A stretch of 64,000 nucleotides of DNA from Gemmatimonadota bacterium (lineage in GTDB: Bacteria; Gemmatimonadota; Gemmatimonadetes; Gemmatimonadales; GWC2-71-9). Numbering within the stretch: the first letter of the stretch is position 1; every line of letters starts with the position of its first letter. The notes beneath the pieces are model-generated. The model was given only the letters and a program-made list of their open reading frames with translations, ran no database searches and had not been told where the DNA came from. Made by a program: the position numbers and the translations under genes. Of the stretch, positions 33,660 through 42,357 are shown one piece after another. The stretch is from NCBI GenBank assembly GCA_029863245.1, contig JAOTVV010000004.1:62001-126000 (forward strand), written 5' to 3'.

Positions 33660-33979
33660 CGGATTTCCAGAAAGCCATCCCGCTCGACAACCTCAGGGAC
33701 GGCATCCCGCAGAGCGTGATCCTACCGGATGACCGGAGGGTGTGTCTGGTGCGAGTCGGTGACCGGGTGTTTGCGGTCGACGACCGGTGCTCACACGCGG
33801 ATTTCCCCATGGCCGACGGGGAGATGGTCGATGATTTCGTGGTCGAGTGTGCGCTTCATGGCGCCCAGTTCGACGTCCGCACCGGTGAGGTGCTCGAGCC
33901 GCCGGCCGACGAGCCGCTGCCGATCTTTGAGGTGAAGGTGGATGGTGGCACGGTCTGGGTGGGTGGAACCGCGCCGTAG
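33656..33979 (+). CDS. Rieske [2Fe-2S] ferredoxin-type protein
   Basis: A 107-residue soluble Rieske protein. The two cluster-binding motifs are CSHAD (Cys, His) and CALHGAQFD (Cys, His), about 17 residues apart, as in ferredoxin components of non-haem oxygenases. No signal peptide or membrane anchor is present, so it acts in the cytoplasm. Its ATG overlaps the sufU stop (ATGA), placing it firmly as the last gene of the SUF operon. It might supply electrons for cluster assembly or simply be an Fe-S client cotranscribed with its builder; neither is shown. Confidence 0.9.
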   Translation: MTDFQKAIPLDNLRDGIPQSVILPDDRRVCLVRVGDRVFAVDDRCSHADFPMADGEMVDDFVVECALHGAQFDVRTGEVLEPPADEPLPIFEVKVDGGTVWVGGTAP

Positions 33980-34024
33980 CCAACCTCGCCGCCCGAATAG
34001 ACTCGTCCGCCCCCCGAGAACCTC

Positions 34025-34774
34025 CTAGCTGGGAGTGATTCCCTGGCGGCGACACTCCTCGGCGATCGCGCGGACTTCCCATCCTTTCATCGGCCCGGCC
34101 ACGGCGCGAGGGCTCCCACGCTCGGTCCAGACTGCGACTCCAAAGCCGTCTGCCGATACAGCAACGACGCCTGACCCAAGCCGTATTCTCGTCGGTTCCT
34201 CAGGTGACCGTGCGAAGTAGGTGAGGGGCTTGCCGTGGTAGTGGTACACGATTGCAGCACTCGGTGCGCCTGACCACTCGACGACACGCGCCCCCGTCAG
34301 GACCGCCCCCGAGATGCTGGGAAGGTCGATCGGAAACCCGACGTGCGCATTGAGCCACTGACGAACGACGGCCGGATCTGAGCTCTCGATCGCGATCGCC
34401 GCGGTCGTAACGGCGATGCGGGCCTCCTTGGCGAGTGGCTCGGCAAGACGACTAGCGGGCGATCCGGAGAGAACGACGAACAGCAATCCGGCAGCGATCA
34501 GGCCTCCGCCACCTCCCACGGCCAGTCGACGCCCGCGGATGCGTCGTCGCTCCTCTCCACGCAGCGAGGTGAGTATGCCTTCCCGGAGGTGTTGCGGCGT
34601 GCGCGTCCGACGTGCCCACGTTGTCAGCCTGCTGACGATTGCCTGGGAGGCCTCGAAGAACCGTTGACAGGAGCGGCAGCGCGCAAGGTGCTCGAGCGCT
34701 CGGTCGGCCTCCCGCGTCGACCTTCGTGGCCCGGGCATGGGATCGAGCACGAGGCGGGCTTCTTCACAGTGCAC
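34025..34774 (-). CDS. Putative anti-sigma factor with zinc-finger domain
   Basis: A 249-residue protein beginning VHCEEARLVLDP. The N-terminal HLARCRSC (H-x3-C-x2-C) with the early His/Cys forms the zinc anti-sigma (ZAS/zf-HC2) pattern; a membrane helix (about residues 92-112, GGGGGLIAAGLLFVVLSG) separates it from an extracytoplasmic part of about 135 residues. GTG at 34774 was chosen because AAGGAG lies nine bases before it. No ECF sigma factor gene is next to it, which is unusual. It is convergent with the Rieske gene and diverges from the ABC exporter. Confidence 0.65.
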   Translation of the reverse strand: MHCEEARLVLDPMPGPRRSTREADRALEHLARCRSCQRFFEASQAIVSRLTTWARRTRTPQHLREGILTSLRGEERRRIRGRRLAVGGGGGLIAAGLLFVVLSGSPASRLAEPLAKEARIAVTTAAIAIESSDPAVVRQWLNAHVGFPIDLPSISGAVLTGARVVEWSGAPSAAIVYHYHGKPLTYFARSPEEPTRIRLGSGVVAVSADGFGVAVWTERGSPRAVAGPMKGWEVRAIAEECRRQGITPS

Positions 34775-34948
34775 GGTGACATTCTCCTTCGGAAACACGA
34801 TGGTGGCACGGCGCCTTCACGCCCGTGTTCCGGCCAAACTGTTCACCAGGAGAAACGGTCCGTTTCGATCCACGGTTCCCCGTCGTGGGGTCCACGCGGT
34901 ATTCTACAAGCTGCTCATTCCCGTTTGGCCGAGGTGCGAAGGAGATCG

Positions 34949-35911
34949 ATGCAGAACCAAATGGTGATCGAAGCCCAAGGCATCACGAAACGATTCGCCG
35001 GACACACAGCGGTCCACGCTCTGTCGCTGCAGATACCGACGGGTTCCGTGTACGGCCTGCTGGGACCCAACGGTGCCGGAAAGACCACCACGATCCGGAT
35101 GCTCATGAACATCATCGTGCCCGACGAGGGCTCGATCCGGCTGTTCGGGCTGGAGGACTCCGGTCGAGATCTCAGCCACCGCATTGGCTACCTGCCGGAA
35201 GAACGAGGGCTGTACCGGAAGATGCGGGTTCTGGATTTGGTGGTGTTTCTGGCCGAAGCGAAAGGGGTGCCACGAGGGACCGCAAAGCGGGAAGGACTCG
35301 AGTGGCTCACCCGCCTCGGGTTGGGCGACTGGATCCGGAAACCGGTGAGCGACCTGTCCAAGGGAATGCAGCAGAAGGTGCAGTTCATCTCCACGATCCT
35401 GCACCGGCCGGAGCTCTTGATTCTGGACGAGCCTTTTTCCGGCTTTGATCCGGTGAACACGCAGCTCATGAAGGATATCGTCCTGGAGCTGGGCCGACGC
35501 GGGACCACCGTGCTGTTTTCGACGCACATCATGGAGCAGGCTGAGAAGCTCTGCGATTCCGTGTGCATCATCGCACGGGGTGAGAAGGTGCTCGACGGCC
35601 GTCTGTCCGACATCAAGCGGCACCATGGGGGACTGCATCTGATTCTTGCGGTCGAGCAGGGTGTCGAATCGGTCCACGCGCTGCTGTCCGATCGCTCAGT
35701 CGTCGCAAAGGCGGACAATTACGGCTCCTATGCCGAGGTGGAACTGGTGGCGGGCTCCGATCCGCAGCGGCTGCTCGAGGCGTTGATGAGGGCGGGGGCG
35801 AGAGTGCGCCGGTTCGAGATCGCCGAGCCCACGCTCAACAAGATCTTCATCGATATCGTCGGCGCAGATGCCGCAACGCCACGGGCTCAGGAGGCCCGGG
35901 CACATGCGTAA
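34949..35911 (+). CDS. ABC transporter ATP-binding protein, NatA-like
   Basis: A 320-residue ABC ATPase of an ABC-2-type exporter. Walker A GPNGAGKTT (about residues 42-50), the signature LSKGMQQKVQF and Walker B LLILDEPFSGFDPVN are present; the LSKGM form and the C-terminal domain (about 225-315) are typical of NatA-like and DrrA-like subunits. AAGGAG stands four bases before the ATG. The permease gene begins eight bases before this stop. The substrate is unknown; NatAB in Bacillus exports sodium, but many relatives do not. Confidence 0.9.
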   Translation: MQNQMVIEAQGITKRFAGHTAVHALSLQIPTGSVYGLLGPNGAGKTTTIRMLMNIIVPDEGSIRLFGLEDSGRDLSHRIGYLPEERGLYRKMRVLDLVVFLAEAKGVPRGTAKREGLEWLTRLGLGDWIRKPVSDLSKGMQQKVQFISTILHRPELLILDEPFSGFDPVNTQLMKDIVLELGRRGTTVLFSTHIMEQAEKLCDSVCIIARGEKVLDGRLSDIKRHHGGLHLILAVEQGVESVHALLSDRSVVAKADNYGSYAEVELVAGSDPQRLLEALMRAGARVRRFEIAEPTLNKIFIDIVGADAATPRAQEARAHA

Positions 35912-37178
35912 GATCTGGGTCGTCGTGCGCCGCGAGTTCGTGGAGAAAGTTCGCAACAAGTGGTTCATCATCTCGACGGTGCTCGGTCCGTTGCTCATGG
36001 CGTCGTTCGTGGTCTTACCGATCCTGATGGCCGAACGGGGCGGCGCGCAACGGCGAATCGTGGTGGTAGACCTCGGGACGGTCGATCTGGCCGATCAGTT
36101 GGTCGGCGTGCTTCGCGCACCGCTGCCGGTGACGGCCACGCTGCTCAGGGTTGAGGTCGCGGATTTGGCGGACGTGGCGGATTCGTTGACCGCACTCGTC
36201 GGCGCCAAGGAGGTCGATGGGTATCTGATCGTGTCGGAGGAGGCGGTGGAGGATGGGACGGTCGAATACCGGGGCTCGAACGTCTCGTCGATGGCGGACA
36301 TGCAGGTGCTCGAGCGCCTGCTCCGCGAGACGGTCATGACGGAGCGACTCGGCCGTGCGGGCGTCGATGCGGAGGTGGTGCAGCGGGCACGCATCCCGCT
36401 TCGCATGCGAACGCTGAGCATCCGCGGGGGAAAGGTCACGGAAGGGTCGGGTGAGTCCGCCTTCATTCTCGCATACGCCGTATGGTTGGTGCTGTACATG
36501 GCGATCCTTCTCTACGGAGTGCAGGTGATGGGGGCAGTTGTAGAGGAAAAGACGTCGCGCGTCATCGAGCTCCTGATCTCGAGCCTTCGCCCGTTTCAGC
36601 TCCTGGCGGGCAAGGTGATTGGCGTCGGGGCGGTGGGGCTCTTTCAGCTCGCCATCTGGGGTGTGTGCGCGTGGCTCCTGTTCCAGCAGCGGGACCTGGT
36701 GCTGCGGCTGGTCGGGATCGACGCGGGGCCAACAGGAGGATTCGCGTTCCCGGCCGTCCCCCTGGAAACCATCGCGATCGTGCTGACCTACTTTCTGTTG
36801 GGCTACTTCCTCTATGCAGCGATGTTCGCGGCGGTCGGCGCCATGTCCAACTCCGATGCCGAAGCCAGACAGGCGCAGACGCCGGTGATCATGCTGCTCG
36901 TCATCCCCACGGTACTGATGCTCGGCATTCTGCAGCAGCCGGATGGGGCCATGGCGGTGAGTCTGTCGCTCATTCCGTTCTGTTCGCCGATCGCCATGCC
37001 GGTGCGCTGGGCGGCGGCGACTGTGCCAATCGAGGAGCTAGCGCTTTCAATCGGGTTGCTGGTCGCGGCCCTGCTGCTGGTCGTGTGGGTCGCAGCCCGG
37101 ATCTATCGAGTGGGTATCCTCATGTACGGGAAACGCCCCAACCCCAAGGAGCTATGGCGCTGGATCCGCACGACCTAG
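35904..37178 (+). CDS. ABC-2-type transporter permease, NatB-like
   Basis: A 424-residue membrane protein: one N-terminal helix (about 23-45), a large extracytoplasmic loop (about 46-190) and five or six C-terminal helices, including a GAVVEEKTSRVIELLISSLRPF stretch that is characteristic of the ABC-2 permease family. It overlaps the ATPase gene, so the pair makes one exporter. Its direction is inferred as export from the family. No third component is encoded nearby. Confidence 0.88.
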   Translation: MRKIWVVVRREFVEKVRNKWFIISTVLGPLLMASFVVLPILMAERGGAQRRIVVVDLGTVDLADQLVGVLRAPLPVTATLLRVEVADLADVADSLTALVGAKEVDGYLIVSEEAVEDGTVEYRGSNVSSMADMQVLERLLRETVMTERLGRAGVDAEVVQRARIPLRMRTLSIRGGKVTEGSGESAFILAYAVWLVLYMAILLYGVQVMGAVVEEKTSRVIELLISSLRPFQLLAGKVIGVGAVGLFQLAIWGVCAWLLFQQRDLVLRLVGIDAGPTGGFAFPAVPLETIAIVLTYFLLGYFLYAAMFAAVGAMSNSDAEARQAQTPVIMLLVIPTVLMLGILQQPDGAMAVSLSLIPFCSPIAMPVRWAAATVPIEELALSIGLLVAALLLVVWVAARIYRVGILMYGKRPNPKELWRWIRTT

Positions 37179-37255
37179 CGGGGTAGCGGTTGTGGTGGGC
37201 GCGACGCGAGAGACCGATCTGTAGAAGGCCCTAACGCCGGCGGCGGTGACGAGTC

Positions 37256-37261
37256 TATCTT
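37256..37261 (+). promoter_or_regulatory. Likely -10 element before mnmG
   Basis: TATCTT, identical to the rnpB and polA hexamers, lies nine bases before the mnmG ATG. The transcript would have a leader of at most two or three bases. No ribosome-binding site or good -35 match is seen. Confidence 0.4.
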
Positions 37262-37270
37262 TCCCGCCCG

Positions 37271-39148
37271 ATGGGCTCCCATCCAGAAGTGATCGTCGTG
37301 GGCGGCGGCCACGCCGGGTCGGAGGCTGCAATGGCGGCAGCCCGACTCGGCGCTCGCACGTTGCTCATCAGCTCCAATCTCGACACGATCGGGCAGATGT
37401 CGTGCAATCCCGCCATCGGCGGAATTGCCAAGGGGACAGTGGTCCGAGAGGTCGATGCGTTCGGTGGGGTGATGGGTCGAGCAGCCGACCGGGCGACGAT
37501 CCAGTTCCGCATGCTCAATCGGTCCAAGGGACCGGCCGTGTGGGCGCCGCGCACCCAGTGCGACCGGGTGCTGTATCGGCGAGCGGTACGCAGCATTCTG
37601 GAGGAGCAGGAGGGCATCGAGTTCCTGCAGGGCATGGTCGGCGGACTGCTGCTGCGGGGAGACCGGGTGGCGGGCGTCCGACTCACCGATGGGCGCGAGT
37701 TCCGCGCGCAGGCCGTGGTGCTCACGGCAGGCACCTTTCTGCGCGGACGAATTCACATCGGGACGACGACCAAGGTCGCCGCGGGCCGGGCCGGAGACCC
37801 TGCGGCGGTGGAGATCGCCGAACAGCTCGAGGCGCTGGGGTTGGAGGGGTCGCGATTCAAGACGGGTACTCCCCCCAGGATCGATGGTCGGTCGGTTGAC
37901 TACTCCCGACTCGAGCGTCAGGACGGTGATGCTGCTGAGTTCCGGTTTTCACATTTCGCTCGCCGGTCGCGGCCACCCCAGCGACCGTGTTGGATGGCCT
38001 GGGCGGGTGAACCGGTCAAGGAAGTCATTCGGCGGCACCTTCATGAATCGGCCCTGTACGGTGGGGACATCTCGGGGCGGGGTCCCCGGTACTGTCCGTC
38101 GATCGAGGACAAGGTAGTCCGGTTCCCCGCAGCCGAGCGGCACCAGGTGTTCCTCGAGCCGGAGGGGCTGGACACGACAGAACTCTATGTGAACGGGCTC
38201 TCCACCTCACTCCCCATTGACGTCCAAGTGCAGTATCTGCAAGCTGTTAGCGGCCTTGAGCGCGTGAGAATGACCCGTCCGGGGTACGCGATCGAGTACG
38301 ACTACTTCCCTCCACAGCAACTCGCGGCATGGCTCGAGCTGAAGGCCATCGAGCGGCTCTTCTTCGCCGGCCAGATCAATGGAACGACGGGATACGAGGA
38401 AGCGGCGGGCCAGGGACTCCTGGCCGGCATCAATGCGGTGAGGCGAATAAAGGGGGAGGAACCAATTGTTCTTTCGCGGGACAGCGGATACATCGGGGTC
38501 TTGATTGACGATCTTGTAACTCGTGGTGTGGACGAACCTTACAGGCTTTTCACGTCACGGGCCGAGTTTCGCCTGCTGCTGCGCCAGGACAACGCCCTCA
38601 AACGCCTGGGCCCACTGGCCGATGCACTGGGGATGCTGAGCTCGGAGGAAACGGCCGTGCTGCATCGACGGTTGGAACAGGAGGCGGCGCTGGTACAGCA
38701 GGCGGAGCAGACGTCAATTGCGCCTGATGCAGCGAATGTTGTATTGCGGGCACGCACACTGCCGGAAATCTCCGGACCGCGACGCATAGCCGAGGTGGTC
38801 CGCCGACCCACGGTGGGGCTGAGAGAGGTGATGAGCAGGGTCAGCCATGGGATGGGGGATGGGTTTGACGAGGATGCCTGGATGTCCGCTGAGATTGAGA
38901 TCAAATACGCTGGCTACCTGGAACGCGAGCGGGCTGCAGTACGGAAGCTCGCCGAAATGGCAGGATTCCGTCTGCCACATGGGCTGCCCTACCACGATTT
39001 TGGGAATCTCAGCACTGAAGCTCGCCAAAAACTGGAGCGGGTGCAGCCCGAATCCCTTGCCCAAGCTGGCCGAATCCCTGGCATTTCGCCGTCCGATCTG
39101 CAGAACCTTGTTCTCGAGGTGCTCCGCCGCCGCCGTAGTGTGGCCTAG
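37271..39148 (+). CDS. mnmG: tRNA uridine-5-carboxymethylaminomethyl synthesis enzyme MnmG
   Basis: MnmG (GidA) works with MnmE to modify U34 in the wobble position of several tRNAs, using FAD, NADH and folate. The 625-residue protein has the FAD-binding start VIVVGGGHAGSEAAMAAARL, the family signature GPRYCPSIEDKVVRF and GQINGTTGYEEAAGQGL, and a helical C-terminal MnmE-binding domain. mnmE is not in the window (it often lies beyond yidC). It is followed directly by the parS/parA region with no rsmG between, unlike the common mnmG-rsmG-parA order. Confidence 0.97.
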   Translation: MGSHPEVIVVGGGHAGSEAAMAAARLGARTLLISSNLDTIGQMSCNPAIGGIAKGTVVREVDAFGGVMGRAADRATIQFRMLNRSKGPAVWAPRTQCDRVLYRRAVRSILEEQEGIEFLQGMVGGLLLRGDRVAGVRLTDGREFRAQAVVLTAGTFLRGRIHIGTTTKVAAGRAGDPAAVEIAEQLEALGLEGSRFKTGTPPRIDGRSVDYSRLERQDGDAAEFRFSHFARRSRPPQRPCWMAWAGEPVKEVIRRHLHESALYGGDISGRGPRYCPSIEDKVVRFPAAERHQVFLEPEGLDTTELYVNGLSTSLPIDVQVQYLQAVSGLERVRMTRPGYAIEYDYFPPQQLAAWLELKAIERLFFAGQINGTTGYEEAAGQGLLAGINAVRRIKGEEPIVLSRDSGYIGVLIDDLVTRGVDEPYRLFTSRAEFRLLLRQDNALKRLGPLADALGMLSSEETAVLHRRLEQEAALVQQAEQTSIAPDAANVVLRARTLPEISGPRRIAEVVRRPTVGLREVMSRVSHGMGDGFDEDAWMSAEIEIKYAGYLERERAAVRKLAEMAGFRLPHGLPYHDFGNLSTEARQKLERVQPESLAQAGRIPGISPSDLQNLVLEVLRRRRSVA

Positions 39149-39202
39149 GTCGTCAAAGACGCACCGCCGTACTACTTCACAGGCGAGCTGCCTGAATCCA
39201 TC

Positions 39203-39216
39203 GTTTCACGTGAAAC
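39203..39216. promoter_or_regulatory. parS centromere site 1
   Basis: GTTTCACGTGAAAC is an exact copy of the core palindrome of the bacterial parS consensus (TGTTTCACGTGAAACA). It lies in the 271-base spacer between mnmG and parA, where it should nucleate ParB spreading. Confidence 0.95.
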
Positions 39217-39276
39217 AGAAACGGTCGCGCTCTGCTCAATCGCAGGCAGGACCTGCTCTTGTTCTCCTAGGGCAGC

Positions 39277-39290
39277 GTTTCACGTGAAAC
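39277..39290. promoter_or_regulatory. parS centromere site 2
   Basis: A second exact GTTTCACGTGAAAC palindrome, 60 bases after the first. The pair lies about 130 bases before parA. Two sites so close together in the parA upstream region suggest both centromere function and possible ParB influence on parAB expression. Confidence 0.95.
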
Positions 39291-39419
39291 GGCGGGGTGA
39301 TCAGACTTCTAGCGTGGCTGATAGTGCACGGGTATATTCCGCCCAATTGGGCTCACGCCCCCAGCCGGATCGATCCTCTGCAACAGGGTTGCATAAGTCG
39401 ATGTTATATATAGTGATAT

Positions 39420-40250
39420 ATGATGTCTAACGTCATTGCCGTCGCGAACCAAAAGGGTGGTGTCGGCAAGACGACCACGGCGGTCAACGTGGCGGCATCA
39501 CTGGCAGCGGCCGAACACCGGACCCTCCTCATCGACGCCGACCCGCAGGGGAACGCAACCAGTGGGATTGGCATCGCACAGGCCGACATGCATGGGTCGC
39601 TGTACGATGCGCTCATCAACGAGGTTCCCCTGACCGACGTCGTGCATCGGCGGGTGAACTTCGCGTCTCTGGATGTCATCCCGGCCACGCAGGACTTGGT
39701 AGGCGCGGAAGTGGAGTTGGTGAACTGGCCGGCCAGGGAGAGCGTGATGCGTCGTAGGCTCGCATCGTTGCGAGAGACGTACGAGTTCATCTTGATCGAC
39801 TGTCCGCCCTCACTTGGGCTCCTTACGCTGAACATGCTCACGGCCGCTGACGCCGTGCTGATTCCCATTCAGTGCGAGTACTACGCGCTCGAGGGACTCT
39901 CGAAGTTGCTCAACACGGTGCGACTGGTGCAGCAGAATCACAATGCAAACCTCACCATCGAGGGCGTGTTGCTCACGATGTACGATCCGCGGCTGAATCT
40001 CTCGAAGCAGGTCGCGACCGAAGCAAAAGAGTTCTTCGGCCGGCAGGTGTTTCGCACGGCGATTCCGCGCAACGTTCGGCTCGCGGAGGCACCGAGTTTC
40101 GGCAAGCCTATTCTGCTGTACGACGTGCAATCCGCCGGGGCCAAGGGCTACCTCGCGGTGGCGCAGGAGTTGGTGAAGCGGACTGCCGACGGTGCGCGGA
40201 GTGAGACGCTCGATGACCGAGCGCTCCAGCGAGCGGAAGCGCAAACATGA
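39420..40250 (+). CDS. parA: Chromosome partitioning ATPase ParA (Soj)
   Basis: ParA is a dimerising ATPase that binds the nucleoid and moves ParB-parS complexes to segregate origins. The 276-residue protein has the deviant Walker A KGGVGKTTT (about residues 12-20), the Walker A' LLIDADPQGNAT and Walker B FILIDCPPSLG. It is the short chromosomal type without an N-terminal operator-binding domain. The AT-rich TTATATATAGTGATAT just before the ATG includes a plausible -10 very near the start, so the mRNA may be leaderless. A second ATG follows directly. The stop overlaps parB (ATGA). Confidence 0.97.
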   Translation: MMSNVIAVANQKGGVGKTTTAVNVAASLAAAEHRTLLIDADPQGNATSGIGIAQADMHGSLYDALINEVPLTDVVHRRVNFASLDVIPATQDLVGAEVELVNWPARESVMRRRLASLRETYEFILIDCPPSLGLLTLNMLTAADAVLIPIQCEYYALEGLSKLLNTVRLVQQNHNANLTIEGVLLTMYDPRLNLSKQVATEAKEFFGRQVFRTAIPRNVRLAEAPSFGKPILLYDVQSAGAKGYLAVAQELVKRTADGARSETLDDRALQRAEAQT

Positions 40251-41131
40251 CGGGTCCCAGCGGGAAGCGCCGGCTTGGCCGCGGGCTCGAAGCCTTGCTC
40301 GGTCCGACGGCGACAGAGGGGAAGGAAGATGGATCGCTGACCGAGCTGCCAGTCGCTGCGCTCCGTCCCAATCGCTATCAGCCCCGCCATGTGCTGGATG
40401 AGACGGCGATGGCCGAGCTGGCAGCATCGATGCAAACCTCCGGACTCCTGCAGCCAGTGGTGGTTCGGCCGAGCGACGACGGCTACGAGCTCATTGCCGG
40501 CGAGCGGCGTTGGCGCGCAGCCCAGCGCCTCGGCTGGCGGGCGATCCCATCCGTGGTACGCGAGGTTGACGATCGTACCTTGCTCACGTTGGCGCTGGTG
40601 GAGAATCTGCAGCGGGACGCGCTGTCGCCGATCGACGAGGCGCGGGGCTACGAGCGATTGATCTCGGAGTTCTCGGTGTCCCAGGTAGCTGTCGGCGAGC
40701 TCATCGGGCGCGATCGCTCGACGGTGGCCAATGCGCTTCGACTGCTCAAGCTCCCGAGCGACGTGCAGGAGATGGTGCACATGAACCGTCTCTCCACCGG
40801 ACATGCGCGGGCGCTGCTGGCGCTCGGGAACGAGACCACGATCCTCGCCATGGCCCGCCGCACGCTGGAACTCCAACTCTCGGTGCGCGAGGTGGAAGAT
40901 CTGGTGCGCGGCGGTCAGCCCGCGACGCCCCGTCCCCGGTCCCGGCGTGGCCAGAAGCCACGGGACCCCGCCGTCCGACGCGTGGAGGAAGCCCTACGGG
41001 CGCGCCTGCGGACCGACGTCCGGGTCTCGACGCGAGGGAAGTCCAGCGGACGCCTGACGATCAATTTCTATTCCGACGACGATCTGGCGCGCATCCTCGA
41101 AATCGTCTTGGGCGAGGTCTTCGAAGGATGA
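40247..41131 (+). CDS. parB: Chromosome partitioning protein ParB (Spo0J)
   Basis: ParB is a CTP-dependent clamp that loads at parS. The 294-residue protein begins with a basic GKRRLGRGLEALLG, which typically contacts ParA, then the CTP-binding core with the arginine motif GERRWRAA (about residues 85-92), the NLQRDALSPIDEARGY stretch, the parS-binding helix-turn-helix (QVAVGELIGRDRSTVANAL) and a C-terminal dimerisation domain. It starts inside the parA stop, and its own stop overlaps the next gene by ATGA. Target sites lie 1 kb upstream. Confidence 0.97.
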   Translation: MTGPSGKRRLGRGLEALLGPTATEGKEDGSLTELPVAALRPNRYQPRHVLDETAMAELAASMQTSGLLQPVVVRPSDDGYELIAGERRWRAAQRLGWRAIPSVVREVDDRTLLTLALVENLQRDALSPIDEARGYERLISEFSVSQVAVGELIGRDRSTVANALRLLKLPSDVQEMVHMNRLSTGHARALLALGNETTILAMARRTLELQLSVREVEDLVRGGQPATPRPRSRRGQKPRDPAVRRVEEALRARLRTDVRVSTRGKSSGRLTINFYSDDDLARILEIVLGEVFEG

Positions 41132-41916
41132 ATCGCCGGGGCGTGACCGTCATGATGCATCGCGATGGCGATGTCGAGTCGCGGTCGATTCGACTCCCGT
41201 TGTGGGTGTTTCGACTCACCGTCATCGGCGCGCTCGTCGTGGCAGTCTTGCTCGTGGTTGGGGCCGTCCTGTACGCGCCCATCGTGCGGACGGCGGCGCG
41301 GGTCCCGGGCCTCAACCGGGAGATGGCACAGCTCAGCGAGGAGAACGCAAAGGTTCGCGAGCTCACCCGGACGTTGGAAGGACTCGAGGCCCGTTACGAG
41401 CAACTCCGCACTATGTTGGGTGGAAACCTCGTACCCATGCGAGGTCGTGAACTGTCCTCCGCCACAGTTGCGCGGCCGATCGTTGCCCGTCGGCCCGACC
41501 AGGCGCGGCGTTACGAAGAGGGACCATCGGTGCCACGGTACTGGCCGATCGACGACCGAGGTGTCGTGACGCGCGGCACGGTGGCCGGCTCCTCCGGCGG
41601 CGAGGCGCATGCCGGTCTGGACATCGCGATTCCCATCGGCACGCCTATCCGGGCGAGCGGGGGGGCAACCGTCCTCGCAACCGGTGTCGATGTGTCCTAC
41701 GGACTGTTCGTGCGGTTGACACACCCGGAGGGTTTCGAGACCATGTATGGTCACGCCTCGCGGGTCTTGATCGGGGTCGGCGACACCGTGCAGGCAGGCC
41801 AGGTCATCGCCCTGTCCGGATCCACGGGCCGCTCGACTGCACCCCATCTGCACTTCGAGATCTTCCGCGATGGGCGTTCGATCGATCCTTTCTCCTTGGT
41901 TCAGGGAGGCAACTGA
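41128..41916 (+). CDS. Membrane-anchored M23 peptidoglycan endopeptidase
   Basis: A 262-residue protein with a cytoplasmic N-terminus of about 24 residues, one membrane helix (about 26-48), a coiled coil (about 60-90; MAQLSEENAKVRELTRTLE) and a C-terminal M23/LytM domain with the zinc ligands in HAGLDIAIP and HLHFEI plus YGHAS. All active-site residues are present, so cleavage of peptide cross-links is expected. It overlaps the parB stop and is followed after two bases by the bactofilin gene, an arrangement in which bactofilins often work with M23 enzymes to shape the cell wall. Confidence 0.92.
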   Translation: MNRRGVTVMMHRDGDVESRSIRLPLWVFRLTVIGALVVAVLLVVGAVLYAPIVRTAARVPGLNREMAQLSEENAKVRELTRTLEGLEARYEQLRTMLGGNLVPMRGRELSSATVARPIVARRPDQARRYEEGPSVPRYWPIDDRGVVTRGTVAGSSGGEAHAGLDIAIPIGTPIRASGGATVLATGVDVSYGLFVRLTHPEGFETMYGHASRVLIGVGDTVQAGQVIALSGSTGRSTAPHLHFEIFRDGRSIDPFSLVQGGN

Positions 41917-41918
41917 CG

Positions 41919-42353
41919 ATGGCCGTGTTTTCTTCCGGCGGAAACGACAAAAAGGCAGACGGGGGCGCGCGAGTCACCGGCCGCGATGCTGGTATCTCCA
42001 TCATTGCGCCGGGCACGCGCTTGATCGGTGAGCTCATCACCGACGGGGTGGTCAAAGTCGAAGGCACGGTCGAGGGCACCATTCGCGCGGAGCGCGAGGT
42101 GCTCATCGCCAAAGGTGGCCTCGTGGAGGGTGATATCCACACCCACGAGGCGGTCGTCGGCGGCAAGGTCGTTGGGTCCATCTTTGCCAGCGAGCGGATC
42201 GAGGTTCAGCAGGGGTCCGTGGTGCAGGGCGACATCGTCACCAAGCGGCTGACGGTTCAGGAAGGCGGCGAAGTCAATGGCAGCGTCAAGATGGGTGACG
42301 CCGACCCCGTCCCGAGCCGATCGAAGTCCCCGCCGATGGGGGTGGCTTCGTAA
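41919..42353 (+). CDS. Bactofilin
   Basis: A 144-residue bactofilin (DUF583), a self-assembling beta-helix filament protein used as a scaffold for cell-wall enzymes and, in some bacteria, chromosome segregation factors. The repeating hydrophobic pattern is clear from about residue 26 to 125 (GTRLIGELITDGVVKVEG, VLIAKGGLVEGDIHTHEA, and further turns). Flexible tails flank it. The neighbours, M23 peptidase and ParAB, are the two partner classes expected for such a scaffold. Its ATG starts two bases after the M23 stop. Confidence 0.94.
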   Translation: MAVFSSGGNDKKADGGARVTGRDAGISIIAPGTRLIGELITDGVVKVEGTVEGTIRAEREVLIAKGGLVEGDIHTHEAVVGGKVVGSIFASERIEVQQGSVVQGDIVTKRLTVQEGGEVNGSVKMGDADPVPSRSKSPPMGVAS

Positions 42354-42357
42354 GGCA

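Noticed and set aside
39204-39287. Possible remnant of rsmG after the first parS
   Set aside because: The FHVK coding in parS is suggestive, but no RsmG-like sequence follows it, so no pseudogene is called.
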